From a virus, in the IMG/VR virus record IMGVR_UViG_3300042287_000617, positions 1 to 50,896 of that record: a DNA stretch of 50,896 nucleotides; one strand, 5' to 3'. This document shows, piece by piece, positions 24,290 through 32,872 of this stretch (position 1 is its first letter; the number at the start of each line of letters is the position of its first letter). The position numbers and the translations under genes were made by a program. The notes under the pieces were generated by a model that worked only from the letters and a program-made list of their open reading frames with translations, was not told the DNA's origin and did not search any database.

Positions 24290-24905
24290 TCCTGCATTCG
24301 TTATAGGCAACGGCACCAGTAGACTGAAATTAAATCATCTCAGTGCAATGGACCGCGGCATAGTCTATGGCTGTAACGCACAGTACAGAGAATATTCTCC
24401 GCACTATTTGATAGCTGTAGATGTAAAAATGGTCAATGAAATCATAGGTGCAGGCTATCACAAAAAGCATCAGGTCTGGACTAATCCCAACAAAGGTATC
24501 AGCACCAAACATAATATCAATTTCTTTTCACCTCACAAAGGCTGGAGTTCAGGACCCACAGCTTTATGGTTCGCAGCCACGCAGGGTCACAAAGATATCT
24601 ACATATTTGGATTTGACTATCAAGGCGACAATGGCAAATTCAACAATGTGTATGCCGACACTCACAACTATAAAAAAAGCTCAGACAGCGCCACTTATTT
24701 TGGCAATTGGCTGAGCCAAACTGAAAAAACCATCAAAGAATTTAGACACGTGAAATTCTTCAGAGTGGCAGATCCCGGCGCATTTATACCAGACAAACTA
24801 GGCCCAACCCTGTCAAACCTCAGTCACATCACATTTGAGGATTTTGATAGAACGTTTCCGGGCACTATATATTCCGATCAAATCAATCAAAAAACTACCA
24901 TTTAA
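24258..24905 (+). CDS. Rossmann-like protein of unknown function inside the head cluster
   Basis: This 215-residue protein overlaps the end of gp67 by 32 bases. Residues 12-19 (AFVIGNGT) look like a nucleotide-binding strand-loop, followed by RGIVYGCNAQYREY and PHYLIAVDVKMVNEI, then SSGPTALWFAATQGHKDIYI and FGFDYQG. The order of strands, GNG(T/S) loop and acidic motifs recalls the DUF115/Maf group of Rossmann-type sugar-modifying proteins, but I am not certain of the family. T4 has no gene at this place, between 67 and 68. It may be a glycan-related enzyme carried as an accessory gene. Confidence 0.7.
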   Translation: MQPQQKHLQNNPAFVIGNGTSRLKLNHLSAMDRGIVYGCNAQYREYSPHYLIAVDVKMVNEIIGAGYHKKHQVWTNPNKGISTKHNINFFSPHKGWSSGPTALWFAATQGHKDIYIFGFDYQGDNGKFNNVYADTHNYKKSSDSATYFGNWLSQTEKTIKEFRHVKFFRVADPGAFIPDKLGPTLSNLSHITFEDFDRTFPGTIYSDQINQKTTI

Positions 24906-24968
24906 CCCTGGTTTATAATCTTAGTGTTAAATAACTTACAGCCTTGACTATATAAAGGAGAACATAAC

Positions 24969-25814
24969 ATGGCAGACAAAAAATTGTTGCAACAGATGCT
25001 TGAGCATCTCGTAAACGACGATCAAGCGAAAGCTGAAGAATTATTCCACGAGTATGTGGTACAACAATCCCGTGAAATCTACGAATCTTTGATCGACAGC
25101 GAAATCGCTGAAGAAGAAGAAAAAGATGAAGATGACGAGGATGTAGAAGAAGCTGCAAAAGATGATGATGCAGAAGACGAAAAAGTAGACGAAGAATTTG
25201 AAGACATCGCTATCGAAGCTGATGACGAAGATCCAGATATGATGGGTGGTGACCCCACAGATGACCTAGAAGGTGATCTAGAAATGGGTGACGACGACAT
25301 GGAAGAAAAGTCCGAAGAAGAACTATTCCAAGACCTAGACAGCATTGTTGATGAACTACAGGCCAAATTTGATGAACTCAAAGGTGGTGGTGACATGGGC
25401 GACATGGGCGGTGACGACATGGGCGGTGACGACATGGGCGGCATGGGCGACAAAATGAAAGATGATTTCGATCTTGAAACCGTGCGTGAGTATGTTGAGA
25501 AAGTTGCTCCTGCAAAAATGGGCGACAACGGTGTCAACACTAAATCAATCGTAGCTGGCAAGAATGACATGGGCGGGACAACTGCTAACATTCTCAGCGG
25601 CAAAAATGGCGCACCTGGTTCAGAAACAGGCGAACTCAAAGGTTCCGGACTGTTAAAAGGTAAGCCAACTGAAGATAATGCTGGTAACATCAATGTCCCA
25701 GGCGGCAAAGCAGGCGGTGCTTTCTCTAAGAAAGAACCCGGACATGGTGCTGAGAAAGCTGGTGCGAAAGAATCAGCTGACAACAAGCAAAGCCTTTTCC
25801 GTGGTCGTAGATAA
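24969..25814 (+). CDS. 68: Acidic prohead core protein, gp68-like
   Basis: This 281-residue, highly acidic protein follows a strong AAGGAG ribosome-binding site. The N terminus (QAKAEELFHEYVVQQSREIY, residues 18-37) is a helix found in the corresponding protein of marine T4-like phages. It is followed by a long Asp/Glu stretch (about 45-115), a Met/Gly/Asp repeat (139-160) and a basic C terminus (SLFRGRR). The place before gp21 is that of T4 gene 68, a prohead core protein (141 residues in T4). It probably fills the prohead with the scaffold and is cut by gp21. The assignment rests on place, charge and the N-terminal helix. Confidence 0.65.
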   Translation: MADKKLLQQMLEHLVNDDQAKAEELFHEYVVQQSREIYESLIDSEIAEEEEKDEDDEDVEEAAKDDDAEDEKVDEEFEDIAIEADDEDPDMMGGDPTDDLEGDLEMGDDDMEEKSEEELFQDLDSIVDELQAKFDELKGGGDMGDMGGDDMGGDDMGGMGDKMKDDFDLETVREYVEKVAPAKMGDNGVNTKSIVAGKNDMGGTTANILSGKNGAPGSETGELKGSGLLKGKPTEDNAGNINVPGGKAGGAFSKKEPGHGAEKAGAKESADNKQSLFRGRR

Positions 25815-25826
25815 TAGGATCGGACG

Positions 25827-26459
25827 GTGAAGAAACTTACGCTAGCAGAACATTTGAGTTACGATCAGGCTAAGATTGTCTTGGAGAGCGAAGAAGGCAG
25901 CGACGGTAAAAAGTCGCTGCATTTAAACGGTATTTGCATTCAGGGAGACATCCGCAATGCAAACCAACGTGTTTATTCTTCTCAAGAAATTGGCAAGGCT
26001 GTCAAAACGCTCAACGAGCAGATCGCTGGTGGCTACTCTGTGCTGGGGGAAGTTGATCACCCACAGGATTTGAAAATCAATCTAGATCGTGTTAGTCATA
26101 TGATTACCAAGATGTGGATGGATGGTCCTAACGGCTACGGAAAACTTAAAATACTTCCAACTCCCATGGGTCAGTTGATTCAGACCATGTTGGAGTCGGG
26201 AGTTAAACTAGGCGTCAGTTCCAGAGGTAGTGGAGAAGTTGACGGCGAAGGTAAAGTACAAGGATTTGAAATTATTACTGTAGATGTTGTAGCACAGCCC
26301 AGCGCACCCGGCGCTTATCCTACACCAGTATATGAACACCTAATGAATAACACAGGCGGTTATCAGGCCTATCAAATAGCACAGCAAGTTCAAGGCGACC
26401 CTAAGGCACAAAAATACCTAGCAGAGAGTTTGAAACGAATAATTTCAAATCTCAAATAA
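25827..26459 (+). CDS. 21: Prohead core protease gp21
   Basis: This 210-residue protein starts with GTG at 25827 behind an AGGA site. It is a T4-type prohead serine protease: NANQRVYSSQEIGKAV (44-59), the histidine in GEVDHP (His78) and the serine in GVSSRGSG (129-136) are the expected catalytic residues. It lies in the core, self-activates and cleaves head proteins after (L/I)-x-E. The length matches T4 gp21 (212). Its neighbours are the core and scaffold proteins that it cuts. Confidence 0.95.
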   Translation: MKKLTLAEHLSYDQAKIVLESEEGSDGKKSLHLNGICIQGDIRNANQRVYSSQEIGKAVKTLNEQIAGGYSVLGEVDHPQDLKINLDRVSHMITKMWMDGPNGYGKLKILPTPMGQLIQTMLESGVKLGVSSRGSGEVDGEGKVQGFEIITVDVVAQPSAPGAYPTPVYEHLMNNTGGYQAYQIAQQVQGDPKAQKYLAESLKRIISNLK

Positions 26460-26472
26460 CAAGGAGAATCAC

Positions 26473-27567
26473 ATGTTAGATATCGTAAAACAGTTGTTCG
26501 AAAACAATGTGATTTCCGAGGAAATCAAATCGGAAATTGAATCCGCTTGGAATAGCAGAATTCAAGAAAACCGTGATGAAGTCACTGCTACACTACGTGA
26601 AGAATTTGCACAGAAATATGAACACGACAAAGGCGCTATGGTAGAAGCTGTTGAAGCTATGCTAACAGATCGCCTGCAATCAGAACTAGGCGAGCTTGCA
26701 GAAGACCGCCAAGGACTAATTGAAGCTCGTGCCAAGTACGCAAAGAAAATGAAGGACGATGCCAAAGCAATGGAATCATTTGTGCTTCAGAATCTCAAGA
26801 AAGAACTTGCAGAACTACACGAAGATCGCAAAGCAGTAGCTGGTAATGTTGAAAAATTAGAATCTTTTATCGTGGATGCACTAGCGAAAGAAATCGCAGA
26901 ATTCCACACTGATAAGAAAGATTTGGCCGAAACCAAAGTAAAATTGGTTCGCGAAAGCAAGGCTAAATTTGAACAGATCAAGAAAGATTTTGTAGCACGT
27001 TCCGCTAAAATCATTGAAGAAACAGTCGCAAAAGGACTGCGTTCTGAAATGACTCAGCTACGTGAAGACATCGAAGCTGCTCGTAGAAATGACTTTGGTC
27101 GCAGAATTTTTGAAAGCTTTGCCAGCGAATATGCTGCAAGTCATCTAAATGAAAAATCTGAAACCGCAAAACTTCTCAAAGTAGTTGCAGTCAAAGAAGC
27201 AGAATTAGAAGAAGCAGCACGAGTTGTTGCAGATACACAATCACTAGTAGAAAATAGAAATCGTGAACTACGCATCATCAAAGAAAGCAGCCAACGCAAA
27301 GAAGTTATGAGCGAATTGCTAGGCCCATTGACCGGTGACAAGCGTGAAGTAATGAGCAGTCTACTAGAATCAGTACAGACAGAAAAGCTACGTACAGCTT
27401 TCGACAAGTATATCAGTTCAGTGATGAACGGTGCTACCCCGGCGAAGAAAGTACTATCTGAAGGCAAAGAAATCACAGGCGACAAAGCACAGGCACAACA
27501 ATTCAGCAGTGAAGAAAAAACCGCTGAAATATTTGACATCCGCAGGCTTGCGGGACTAAAAGTTTAA
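26473..27567 (+). CDS. 22: Prohead scaffolding core protein gp22
   Basis: This 364-residue protein is almost entirely charged helix. It starts MLDIVKQLFENNVISEEIKS, which is typical of gp22, and then has coiled-coil repeats (for example FVLQNLKKELAELHEDRKAV near 99 and a related copy near 132). The C terminus is less ordered and ends in FDIRRLAGLKV. T4 gp22 (269 residues) is the main scaffold and is degraded by gp21. It sits between gp21 and gp23 with strong AAGGAG sites on both sides. Confidence 0.92.
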   Translation: MLDIVKQLFENNVISEEIKSEIESAWNSRIQENRDEVTATLREEFAQKYEHDKGAMVEAVEAMLTDRLQSELGELAEDRQGLIEARAKYAKKMKDDAKAMESFVLQNLKKELAELHEDRKAVAGNVEKLESFIVDALAKEIAEFHTDKKDLAETKVKLVRESKAKFEQIKKDFVARSAKIIEETVAKGLRSEMTQLREDIEAARRNDFGRRIFESFASEYAASHLNEKSETAKLLKVVAVKEAELEEAARVVADTQSLVENRNRELRIIKESSQRKEVMSELLGPLTGDKREVMSSLLESVQTEKLRTAFDKYISSVMNGATPAKKVLSEGKEITGDKAQAQQFSSEEKTAEIFDIRRLAGLKV

Positions 27568-27578
27568 GGAGAACTATA

Positions 27579-28748
27579 ATGTCACAATTACTCGAGTCAC
27601 GCTGGTCGGAAACCAAAGAGGCACTGTTAGAAGGTCTTCAAGGTAACAAGCGTTCAGTAATGGCAACTACTCTAGAAAATACCCGCAAGTATTTGTCAGA
27701 GAGTGCTACTGCTGGAGCTACATCCGCCGGTAACGTTGCAACCCTAAATCGTGTGATCCTTCCAGTGATCAGACGTGTGATGCCTACGGTCATCGCTAAT
27801 GAACTAGTTGGCGTACAGCCACTAACTGGCCCAGTTGGACAGATCCACACTCTACGTGTTCGCTACTCTGATACATTCAGCGGCGGCGCAGGCGGATCTA
27901 CTACAGCCGGTGAAGAGGCACTAAGCCCATTCAAGATTGCTGAAGGCTATTCTGGAGCATCTCCAGGTAAGCCAGCTAGTACCGCTGCACTAGAAGGTGT
28001 TGCTGGTAACAAACTAAGCATTCAAATCTTGAAACAAACAGTTGAAGCTAAAACACGTAAGCTATCAGCTCGTTGGACATTTGAAGCTGCTCAAGATGCA
28101 CAAGCTCAACAAGGCATTGACATCGAAGCAGAAATCATGGCTGCTCTTGCACAAGAGATCACAGCTGAGATCGATCAAGAAGTTCTACGTAGCCTTGCTT
28201 CATTGAGCTCTACTGTATTGACCTATGACCAAGCTGCTGTATCTGGTACAGCAACATTCGTTGGTGACGAACACGCTGCTCTAGCTGTTCAAATCAACCG
28301 TGCTGCTAACTTGATCGCTCAGCGTACACGTCGTGGTGCAGGTAACTGGGCTGTTGTTTCCCCAACTACATTGACACTACTACAATCTGCTACTACCAGC
28401 GCATTTGCTCGTACAACAGAAGGTACATTCGAAGCACCTACAAACACCAAGTTTGTTGGTACATTGAACAGTGCAATGAAAGTGTATGTTAACACATACG
28501 CTGAGAACGACAACGTTCTTGTTGGTTACAAAGGCGGTTCTGAGTCAGACGCAGCAGCATTCTATTGCCCATACATTCCATTGATGAGCAGCGGTGTTGT
28601 TCTTGATCCAGCAACTTTCGAACCAGTCGTATCATTCATGACACGTTATGGTTATGTTGAGCTAACAAACACAGCATCATCTCTTGGTAATGCTGCGGAC
28701 TACTTGGCAACTGTTGCTGTAACAAGCGCAAATCTACGTTTCGCTTAA
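27579..28748 (+). CDS. 23: Major capsid protein gp23
   Basis: This 389-residue protein has the HK97-fold gp23 features: LNRVILPVIRRVMPTVIANE (66-85), LVGVQPLTGPVGQIHTLRVR (86-105), and later SVVSFMTRYGYVEL-type strands near the C terminus. The N-terminal segment ends in KYLSE (37-41); cleavage after Glu41 by gp21 would leave a mature protein starting SATAGATS. It is shorter than T4 gp23 (521 residues) but similar to marine relatives. It has a strong AAGGAG site and is followed by a strong terminator, which fits high expression. Confidence 0.96.
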   Translation: MSQLLESRWSETKEALLEGLQGNKRSVMATTLENTRKYLSESATAGATSAGNVATLNRVILPVIRRVMPTVIANELVGVQPLTGPVGQIHTLRVRYSDTFSGGAGGSTTAGEEALSPFKIAEGYSGASPGKPASTAALEGVAGNKLSIQILKQTVEAKTRKLSARWTFEAAQDAQAQQGIDIEAEIMAALAQEITAEIDQEVLRSLASLSSTVLTYDQAAVSGTATFVGDEHAALAVQINRAANLIAQRTRRGAGNWAVVSPTTLTLLQSATTSAFARTTEGTFEAPTNTKFVGTLNSAMKVYVNTYAENDNVLVGYKGGSESDAAAFYCPYIPLMSSGVVLDPATFEPVVSFMTRYGYVELTNTASSLGNAADYLATVAVTSANLRFA

Positions 28749-28772
28749 TACGCCGAACGTTTTGCAAACTTC

Positions 28773-28800
28773 AAAAAGGCTCTTCGGAGCCTTTTTGTTT
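28773..28800 (+). terminator. Strong intrinsic terminator after gp23
   Basis: AAAAAGGCTC pairs perfectly with GAGCCTTTTT around a C(UUCG)G tetraloop, one of the most stable loops known, and is followed by GTTT. It ends the head operon. Confidence 0.95.
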
Positions 28801-28815
28801 GGCGTAAATACCTTG

Positions 28816-29085
28816 ATGCAGGTAACCAGTGACCAAGATTTCCCCCAACTGCGCAGACACATCAATCAATGGCGCATGCGATTTCCTATGTTTGCTCACG
28901 ATGTTCAACAAATTGAACGTATGGTAGAACAGCACATCGTAGAGTTCAGCAACGCTGGCATACGCTATAGACAAACACATAGTCGCAGCCATTTAGAAAA
29001 GGCACAGCGAGAACTAGATGAAATCAACCGAATCGTTGCCACAGTGGAAAAAATGGAACTGATGAGTCTGCTGAGCCGCGGATAA
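28816..29085 (+). CDS. Small conserved-looking phage protein, unknown function
   Basis: This 89-residue protein (MQVTSDQDFPQLRRHINQWR...) is predicted helical, with a long amphipathic helix over the C-terminal half (SHLEKAQRELDEINRIVATV). I chose the ATG at 28816 because the upstream in-frame TTG at 28762 would run the gene through the terminator hairpin. No ribosome-binding site is seen; CGTAAATA, one base off the late consensus, ends only five bases before the ATG, so expression may be leaderless or from a later start. Position after gp23 suggests a structural or assembly role, but nothing in the sequence proves it. Confidence 0.65.
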   Translation: MQVTSDQDFPQLRRHINQWRMRFPMFAHDVQQIERMVEQHIVEFSNAGIRYRQTHSRSHLEKAQRELDEINRIVATVEKMELMSLLSRG

Positions 29086-29088
29086 ATA
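29081..29088 (+). promoter_or_regulatory. Late promoter GATAAATA
   Basis: The octamer overlaps the stop codon of the preceding gene (TAA at 29083-29085) and lies 66 bases before the ATG at 29155. It begins the accessory virion gene cluster. Confidence 0.65.
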
Positions 29089-29106
29089 AAGTATCTAAGT
29101 AATTAT

Positions 29107-29120
29107 GCGGTACCCACCGC
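29107..29120 (+). other. Leader hairpin before 29155
   Basis: GCGGT and ACCGC form a 5-bp stem with loop ACCC in the 5' leader between the late promoter and the AAGGAG site. It may stabilise the transcript. Confidence 0.5.
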
Positions 29121-29154
29121 GTAGACCTAGAACGTCAAACACAAGGAGAAACAA

Positions 29155-29556
29155 ATGGGACGTCCACTAAACAAGAGATTTTTTGGTTTATTAGATGATG
29201 GTACTAACATCACAGTAAACTGCCAAGTAGGATCAAATGCAGAATCTGTACAAGGACAAATACTGCGTCAACGATCACCAAAGAGGTTTTTAGTTAACGA
29301 TACTAAAGACGGAACAAATAAATTAGCTGGTGATACTGGAGCAGAAGGTAATGTAGGAGTCTGTCAACTGGTAGACAAAGCCGACGGTTCACTCGATGCT
29401 AATGAAATGAGCATCATGGGCTATACTGCTAACGGTACCGGTATTAGACTAGCTAAATTATTCAATAAAATCGTAGTAGATTTTAACGGTAACAGATACA
29501 AGTGGTCAGTTGTCAACGACTCGTCTACCAGTGTAATTTCATTAACAACTCCCTAA
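29155..29556 (+). CDS. Small virion protein of unknown function
   Basis: This 133-residue protein starts MGRPLNKRFFGLLDDGTNIT behind an AAGGAG site. The sequence is mostly beta-type, with Asn/Gly-rich turns and a WSVVNDSSTSVISLTTP end, and has no membrane segment. Similar MGRPLNKR.. proteins lie near the capsid genes of marine T4-like phages, where they are listed as structural; I do not know their exact role. It is first in an operon of beta-rich tail-fibre-like proteins. Confidence 0.7.
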   Translation: MGRPLNKRFFGLLDDGTNITVNCQVGSNAESVQGQILRQRSPKRFLVNDTKDGTNKLAGDTGAEGNVGVCQLVDKADGSLDANEMSIMGYTANGTGIRLAKLFNKIVVDFNGNRYKWSVVNDSSTSVISLTTP

Positions 29557-29569
29557 TATAGGATCGTAA

Positions 29570-30631
29570 ATGGGACAGTTTTTCAAAGTCAACGGTGACT
29601 ATAATATAAAAACAGCAGAAGGTGCCAAGATAACACTTGACACTGGTCCTGCTGCTTCCGGCGGGTCAGTAAGAATCACTGGAGATCTTGTTGTTGAGGG
29701 ACAAACCTTAAATGTGGCTGCTGCCAATCTCAATATTACAGACAATATTATAAGAATCAATGATGGTGAAACTGGAGCTGGAATCACACTAGTTTATTCT
29801 GGTCTGGAGGTTGAGAGAGGATCGTTATCAAATGCCAGTCTATTGTATGACGAAACAGCCGATACCTGGTTAATAGCAAACAATTCCGCTCCAGGTCCAT
29901 TTAACTACGATGAAAGCAATCTGCGATTGCGTAGGATCTATACTAATCCGACCACAGACGATGGTGATCTTACATTGATAGGCACAGGTACAGGTTTAGT
30001 CAAAGTTTTTGGCACAACAACCTACGAAGCACAGATACTTGCCAGAGAAGCTGCGGTCCCAGGCAGTGTCGACGATGTGTTGCCAAACAAAAAATACGTA
30101 GATGACGCGATTCTAAACAATCCCACATTCCAGATCGTAGCGCCGCAGAGCCAAGACACTAGAGTCATAATCACAGACAAAGAAATAACTCCCAATCTAG
30201 CCGCAACTGCGGGATCTTTACAATATTTCAACACAGTAACAGGTTATTCGACCAGCGGAGAAAGCGCTGTTTCTGTGATTGTCGACAACACACTAGTGGG
30301 TCAGTTCTATAACAATCGTTTAGAAATTTCAGATCTTGAAATTGGCGGTGGCATAGACAGCAATGAAATTACCACCAAGAACGGTATTACTAACCTCAAC
30401 GTCTATGTGAGAACACAGGGCACAGGTAAATTACAGACTAACTATGCCATACAGCTAGAGAAGACAGGTGTGGTACCTACCTATGTCTCAGACAACATAC
30501 TGCTCTACGGTGATACTCCCGGTACAGGTACATCAGGTGTATGGTTTGTCAATGATTCAGCTGAAGCAGCAAAGCAGAATGGAGAGTTAATTAGCAAAAA
30601 CCGTGCCCTGGTATTCAGCATGTTATTTTAA
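29570..30631 (+). CDS. Tail-fibre-like virion protein
   Basis: This 353-residue protein is made of short beta repeats (GSVRITGDLVVEGQTLNVAA near 33-52, then NLNITDNIIRINDGETGAGI), a pattern of trimeric fibre shafts. The motif DDVLPNKKYVDDAI near 165 resembles the VVPTQKAIK motif near the C termini of the two giant proteins downstream. A C-terminal domain (LVFSMLF end) follows beta strands. It is probably part of a fibre or the collar; which one cannot be told. Ribosome-binding site AGGA, 13-bp spacing from the preceding gene. Confidence 0.65.
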   Translation: MGQFFKVNGDYNIKTAEGAKITLDTGPAASGGSVRITGDLVVEGQTLNVAAANLNITDNIIRINDGETGAGITLVYSGLEVERGSLSNASLLYDETADTWLIANNSAPGPFNYDESNLRLRRIYTNPTTDDGDLTLIGTGTGLVKVFGTTTYEAQILAREAAVPGSVDDVLPNKKYVDDAILNNPTFQIVAPQSQDTRVIITDKEITPNLAATAGSLQYFNTVTGYSTSGESAVSVIVDNTLVGQFYNNRLEISDLEIGGGIDSNEITTKNGITNLNVYVRTQGTGKLQTNYAIQLEKTGVVPTYVSDNILLYGDTPGTGTSGVWFVNDSAEAAKQNGELISKNRALVFSMLF

Positions 30632-30640
30632 GAGACAAAT

Positions 30641-31042
30641 ATGATACGAAATTATGAAAATCCGGAAAACACAATTTTATTAATAGATTCAACCAGTGTT
30701 ACCGTGCCGGTTAAGGTGTTTACCAGTTCAACCACAGGTGGTCCTATCGGAGGCGCTGTCACAGGTAGACAAAATGCAATTACAACAATAGCACTATGTA
30801 ATACTGCTGCACCTAGTGCTGCTGATGAAACAACCAACGCAGTCACTGTGAACATCTATGTGGTGCGCAGCGGCAAGACCGCAGGCAGTGGTAATTTAAT
30901 TGTAAGCAATCTTACAGTACCGGCAGGAGAAACTGTGTTTTTCTCGGAAGAAAGATTGGTGTTTGACAACGGTGATGAACTGTGGGTTGGCACATCTGCC
31001 GCAGCAAGACTGAGTGTAACAGTGAGCGCACTAGCAGTATGA
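30641..31042 (+). CDS. Small beta-sandwich virion protein (copy A)
   Basis: This 133-residue beta-rich protein has NAVTVNIYVVRSG, then IVSNLTVPAGETVFFSEERL and GDELWVGTSAAARLSVTVSA. The order of strands, with a PAGETV-type turn and a final strand pair, is repeated in the proteins at 33930 and 47713, which appear to be distant copies. Such small proteins sit between fibre genes in marine T4-like phages. Role unknown, probably virion. Its stop overlaps the start of the next gene (ATGA). Confidence 0.65.
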   Translation: MIRNYENPENTILLIDSTSVTVPVKVFTSSTTGGPIGGAVTGRQNAITTIALCNTAAPSAADETTNAVTVNIYVVRSGKTAGSGNLIVSNLTVPAGETVFFSEERLVFDNGDELWVGTSAAARLSVTVSALAV

Positions 31043-31638
31043 AGTTCTTAAAGACCAAAGGTATTTCAAAATTCAGTATCAATGATCGCACATTGATTGC
31101 CTATCCTGACGGAGTAGGTCCAGGCAATCGAGTAGTAGTAAATGCCAAAGGCGGAATGATGCTGCCTAAAGGAACTACAGCACAACGCCCACAATTAAGC
31201 AGTGTTCGCCAACCAACAGATGCCAACGGAACTATTCGTTATAACACATCATTATCATCTATTGAAGCATATGTAGGAGGCAATTGGGTAATAGTAGCTA
31301 GTCCTGTGGCTTCAGCAATTGTTAAACAAACTCTAGGACCAGGTGATGGAACAGAAACAGTGTTTGGACCGTTGAATTCTACAGCAGCATATGTAACAGC
31401 ATATTCAGCCAGCGATGATAATATTATCGTATTAATTGAAAACGTATTTCAAATAGGTGGCGGGCCAACACACACTGGCGGAAATTTTAATGTGTTACAA
31501 AGTGTTGGTGGAAGTTTGGCAGGACCAAATGCACCATATGCAGACGGCTGGTATATCAAATTCGCATCAGCAGTGCCAGCATCAGGAGGAGGTGGTAATC
31601 CAGTTTACGTAACTGTATACTACGGATACGCCAATTAA
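31039..31638 (+). CDS. Tail-fibre-like protein with a GTTAQRP module
   Basis: I take the ATG at 31039 (199 residues), which overlaps the previous stop, rather than the upstream in-frame GTG at 30982, whose extra residues only shadow the preceding gene. Residues of about 30-75 (MMLPKGTTAQRPQLSSVRQP then GTIRYNTSLSSIEAYVGGNW) form the common tail-fibre module in which a G.TAQRP turn is followed by a RYNT..S.E.Y.G..W strand pair. The C-terminal half has Gly-rich loops and ends in NPVYVTVYYGYAN. Probably an adhesin or fibre tip piece. Confidence 0.7.
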   Translation: MKFLKTKGISKFSINDRTLIAYPDGVGPGNRVVVNAKGGMMLPKGTTAQRPQLSSVRQPTDANGTIRYNTSLSSIEAYVGGNWVIVASPVASAIVKQTLGPGDGTETVFGPLNSTAAYVTAYSASDDNIIVLIENVFQIGGGPTHTGGNFNVLQSVGGSLAGPNAPYADGWYIKFASAVPASGGGGNPVYVTVYYGYAN

Positions 31639-31640
31639 TC

Positions 31641-32735
31641 ATGAGTCAACTAGGACGCATAAGTGGACCGGTACTCACAGACAACCTACTACGTGCAGGA
31701 GTTGATCTTGCGTTTGAAACTGATCTACTTTATCTAGACGTTACCAACAATAGAATCGGTATTAAAGATTCTACTCCTATCTATGATCTAGATGTAAATG
31801 GCAACATATTCACCAACGAACTCACGGTAACTACACAGGCTGCGCTGGGTAATCTGCGTATTAATGCTCCTAACACTTTTTCCACCAGTGTAGGCGGCAT
31901 AGACGTTTTTATCAACGGCGGTGGGGAAATCTTTCATGACAGAGTTATCACAAATAATTTGGTCGTTGATGGTAATCAGATATCTAGCATATCAAACTCA
32001 AACATAGTTCTAGACCCCAACGGTTCAGGCACAGTAGAACTTCGAGCCAACACAGATATCGTTGGTGATCTAGCCGTCACAGGCAATATCACTTTGCCAG
32101 GTAATCTGACCAGTCTAGGCACAGTAATAGTTGGCGATAGTCCTATAGATACAGTAACAATATCCCCAGATTTTACACAGAGTATTATTCCGGGAGATGA
32201 TGCTACCTATGCCTTGGGTGCAGATGCTGGTGATTCTAGTCCTCGCCGTTGGACAGAACTACATGCTCCCCAATGGCAAGGAATTTCTACAGGAGCGTGG
32301 CCTGGAAGTGGCCTGGTGTCTCCCTTCGTCACAGTTAGCAGTCAACTGACCTTAAACGGAAACATAAACAAGATATCTGCCATACAATCAAATGAAGATG
32401 TGTTTCTAAATCCCAACACCGGTATCACAGATATCGAAAATATTCAGTGGCAGATCAATAACATCACTAACCTCAGCAACACTGCACTCACTATAGTAGG
32501 CACAGGCATAGGTTACTATCAGTTTGCAGGTACTAACGGTATGGTAATACCGGCTGGAGACAGCTCTCAACGTCGAGCAAGCCCCGAAGTAGGTGAAACT
32601 CGCTGGAACACAGATGAGGGATATCTCGAATGCTATGACGGCACAGTATGGGCTGTAAGCACAGGTGGTGGTATCGAGGTTACGGTAGAAATCATGGAAG
32701 ATCTCGGTCACGCCTATACCCTAATGCTGGGGTAA
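31641..32735 (+). CDS. Tail-fibre-like protein, paralogue 1
   Basis: This 364-residue protein starts MSQLGRISGPVLTDNLLRAG and continues DLAFETDLLYLDVTNNRIGI, almost the same start as the next gene. The middle is beta-repeat fibre shaft (NIVLDPNGSGTVELRANTDI, then VVGDLAVTG-type strands). Near 290-340 the same P.G..SQRRA...GETRWNT..G.LECYDGTVW module appears as in the preceding gene. It begins two bases after the previous stop. The likely role is a tail or accessory fibre. Confidence 0.7.
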   Translation: MSQLGRISGPVLTDNLLRAGVDLAFETDLLYLDVTNNRIGIKDSTPIYDLDVNGNIFTNELTVTTQAALGNLRINAPNTFSTSVGGIDVFINGGGEIFHDRVITNNLVVDGNQISSISNSNIVLDPNGSGTVELRANTDIVGDLAVTGNITLPGNLTSLGTVIVGDSPIDTVTISPDFTQSIIPGDDATYALGADAGDSSPRRWTELHAPQWQGISTGAWPGSGLVSPFVTVSSQLTLNGNINKISAIQSNEDVFLNPNTGITDIENIQWQINNITNLSNTALTIVGTGIGYYQFAGTNGMVIPAGDSSQRRASPEVGETRWNTDEGYLECYDGTVWAVSTGGGIEVTVEIMEDLGHAYTLMLG

Positions 32736-32746
32736 TTTCCAAAATG

Positions 32747-32754
32747 GATAAATA
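32747..32754 (+). promoter_or_regulatory. Late promoter GATAAATA
   Basis: The octamer lies 11 bases after the stop at 32735 and 118 bases before the ATG at 32873. The long leader contains the folded RNA described at 32763-32858. Confidence 0.65.
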
Positions 32755-32762
32755 CTTTTAAT

Positions 32763-32858
32763 TGCAGTAGTTGACCAAATTACTGCAGGATCCGACTGTG
32801 GTAAACCCGCAAAGAGCCGAATAGGCTGCAAATGAGGTTAACGGTGAAACACCGGGTT
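32763..32858 (+). promoter_or_regulatory. Structured 5' leader before paralogue 2
   Basis: TGCAGTA (32763-32769) pairs with TACTGCA (32781-32787). Then AACCC (32804-32808) pairs with GGGTT (32854-32858) and closes two small hairpins, AGCC/GGCT (32815-32827) and GGTG/CACC (32843-32853, loop AAA), in a three-way junction. A GGAG ribosome-binding site follows at 32864-32867. It could be a stability or regulatory element; I recognise no riboswitch class. Confidence 0.4.
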
Positions 32859-32872
32859 ATTTTGGAGAGCTA

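Noticed and set aside
25079-25786. 235-codon Ser/Pro-rich frame on the minus strand
   Set aside because: It is the mirror of the Asp/Glu-rich gp68-like gene; low-complexity antisense shadow.
28762-28815. TTG start for the gene after gp23
   Set aside because: It would translate through the gp23 terminator hairpin and has no ribosome-binding site.
30982-31038. GTG start giving a longer product for the 31039 gene
   Set aside because: The extra residues overlap the previous gene; ATGA overlap at 31039 is the usual arrangement here.
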